DNA from: Alistipes sp.
GTDB lineage: Bacteria; Bacteroidota; Bacteroidia; Bacteroidales; Rikenellaceae
NCBI GenBank assembly: GCA_029065825.1
Contig: JAIEHQ010000123.1
Span: 1 to 6,762, forward strand
Length of the DNA stretch: 6,762 nt
Direction of reading: 5' to 3'
Shown: positions 5,839 through 6,762 of the stretch, in pieces
Layout of the letters: each line of letters begins with the position of its first letter
Numbering within the stretch: position 1 is the stretch's first letter
Translations under genes and position numbers: made by a program
The notes under the pieces: generated by a model
The model's database searches: none
What the model was told of the DNA's origin: nothing
Seen by the model: the letters and a program-made list of their open reading frames with translations, nothing else

Positions 5839-5860
5839 CCTTTAATAAGAGATAAAAAAG

Positions 5861-6762
5861 ATGACGATAACTATTATTGTTGCAATTGTTGCCTTTCTGG
5901 TAATAACCCTGGCTCTCGTAGGGTTGCTTCTCTTTGCAAAGGCGAAACTCACCTCGTCGGGCGACGTGACGATCGACATCAACGGGGGCGAGAAGGTAAT
6001 CACGGCCGAAAGCGGCGGCACGCTGCTCTCGACGCTGGCCAACAACGACGTCTTCCTGCCTTCCGCCTGCGGCGGCGGCGGCTCGTGCGGCATGTGCAAA
6101 TGCCAGGTGCTCGAGGGCGGCGGCGACATTCTGCCGACCGAGACGGGCTTCATCAACCGCAAGATGGCCAAGGAGCACTGGCGTCTGGGCTGTCAGGTCA
6201 AAGTCAAGGAGAACCTGAAGATCCGGGTTCCGGAGTCGGTGCTCGGCGTGAAGAAGTGGGAGTGCGAGGTGGTTTCGAACCGCAACATCTCGACCTTCCT
6301 CAAGGAGTTCGTCGTGAAGCTGCCCGAGGGCGAGAACCTCAAGTTCCGCAGCGGCGGCTACATCCAGATCGACATTCCGAAATACGATCAGATCAAGTTC
6401 TCGGACATGGACATCGACGAGCGTTTCCGCGAAGACTGGGACAAGATGAAAATGTGGGATCTGGTTACGAAAAACCCCGAACCCACGTTCCGTGCCTACT
6501 CGATGGCCAACCACCCGGCCGAAGGCAACATCATCATGCTCAACATCCGTATCGCGACCCCTCCGTTCGATCGGGCTACGGGCAGCTTCATGAAGGTCAA
6601 TCCGGGTATCTGCTCGTCGTATATCTTCTCCCGCAAGCCGGGCGACAAGGTAACGATCTCGGGTCCCTACGGCGAGTTCTTCCTGCCGGATAACCTGCCT
6701 GCGAACCAGGAGCTGATCTTCATCGGCGGCGGTGCGGGCATGGCTCCCATGCGCAGCCACAT
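5861..6762 (+). CDS. nqrF: Na+-translocating NADH:quinone oxidoreductase subunit F (partial, N-terminal 300 aa)
   Basis: NqrF is the NADH dehydrogenase subunit and the entry point for electrons: NADH to FAD to [2Fe-2S]. A single N-terminal membrane anchor (about residues 3-26) is followed by a plant-type ferredoxin domain with C70, C76, C79 and C111 (PSACGGGGSCGMCKC and LGCQV), the same numbering as in V. cholerae NqrF. The FAD-binding motif RAYSMAN is at 211-217, and the start of the NADH-binding domain is visible as IFIGGGAGMAPMRSH at 286-300, where the window ends. About 110-125 residues are missing. The intergenic 22 nt are A-rich (ending gataaaaaag) with only a weak AGAGA in place of a Shine-Dalgarno. 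The first roughly 20 codons are AT-richer than the rest of the operon, as expected for a hydrophobic anchor and easy initiation. Aromatic monooxygenase reductases have a similar ferredoxin-FAD-NAD layout but no membrane anchor. Confidence 0.96.
   Translation, partial: MTITIIVAIVAFLVITLALVGLLLFAKAKLTSSGDVTIDINGGEKVITAESGGTLLSTLANNDVFLPSACGGGGSCGMCKCQVLEGGGDILPTETGFINRKMAKEHWRLGCQVKVKENLKIRVPESVLGVKKWECEVVSNRNISTFLKEFVVKLPEGENLKFRSGGYIQIDIPKYDQIKFSDMDIDERFREDWDKMKMWDLVTKNPEPTFRAYSMANHPAEGNIIMLNIRIATPPFDRATGSFMKVNPGICSSYIFSRKPGDKVTISGPYGEFFLPDNLPANQELIFIGGGAGMAPMRSH

Noticed and set aside
5786..6760. 324-codon minus-strand open frame across nqrF
   Set aside because: Antisense to unmistakable NqrF cofactor motifs; composition is that of a shadow frame.

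Overview
The window is GC-rich, with G or C at most third codon positions, and carries promoters of the Bacteroidetes type (TTTG or GTTG, about 20 nt, then TAnnTTTG-like). Together with the protein sequences this points to a member of Bacteroidales, most likely an Alistipes/Rikenellaceae-like gut bacterium; the genus is an inference. Nothing in the window looks like a mobile element, RNA gene or CRISPR array.

Layout. Positions 1-968 (minus strand) hold a two-gene unit: a short TatD-family metal hydrolase followed, with a 4-bp overlap, by a TcdA-type (t6A dehydratase, E1-like) gene that runs off the left edge. Positions about 990-1068 are a compact divergent promoter region: one promoter fires left into tatD-tcdA and one fires right. 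Positions 1144-6762 (plus strand) are a tightly packed nqrABCDEF operon for the Na+-translocating NADH:quinone oxidoreductase. nqrF is cut by the right edge after about 300 residues.

How the genes work together. NqrF takes electrons from NADH through FAD and a [2Fe-2S] centre. They pass through an iron site held by four cysteines of NqrD and NqrE, then the covalent FMNs of NqrC and NqrB, and finally reach quinone (menaquinone is expected in Bacteroidales) while Na+ is pumped out. All the key cofactor residues are visible: the four ferredoxin Cys in NqrF, the paired Cys in NqrD and NqrE, and the FMN-threonine motifs in NqrB and NqrC.

The most unusual element is NqrC. Its normal start (a single membrane anchor beginning near residue 46) is preceded in frame by a complete rubrerythrin-type rubredoxin-like domain with CxxC-x12-CxxC spacing. 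Because NqrC has its N terminus inside, this would place an extra Fe(Cys)4 (or Zn) site on the cytoplasmic face of the complex, near NqrF and the NqrD/E iron. A second useful point is that the divergent tatD promoter lies inside the longest tatD reading frame, so the real start is probably a downstream TTG.
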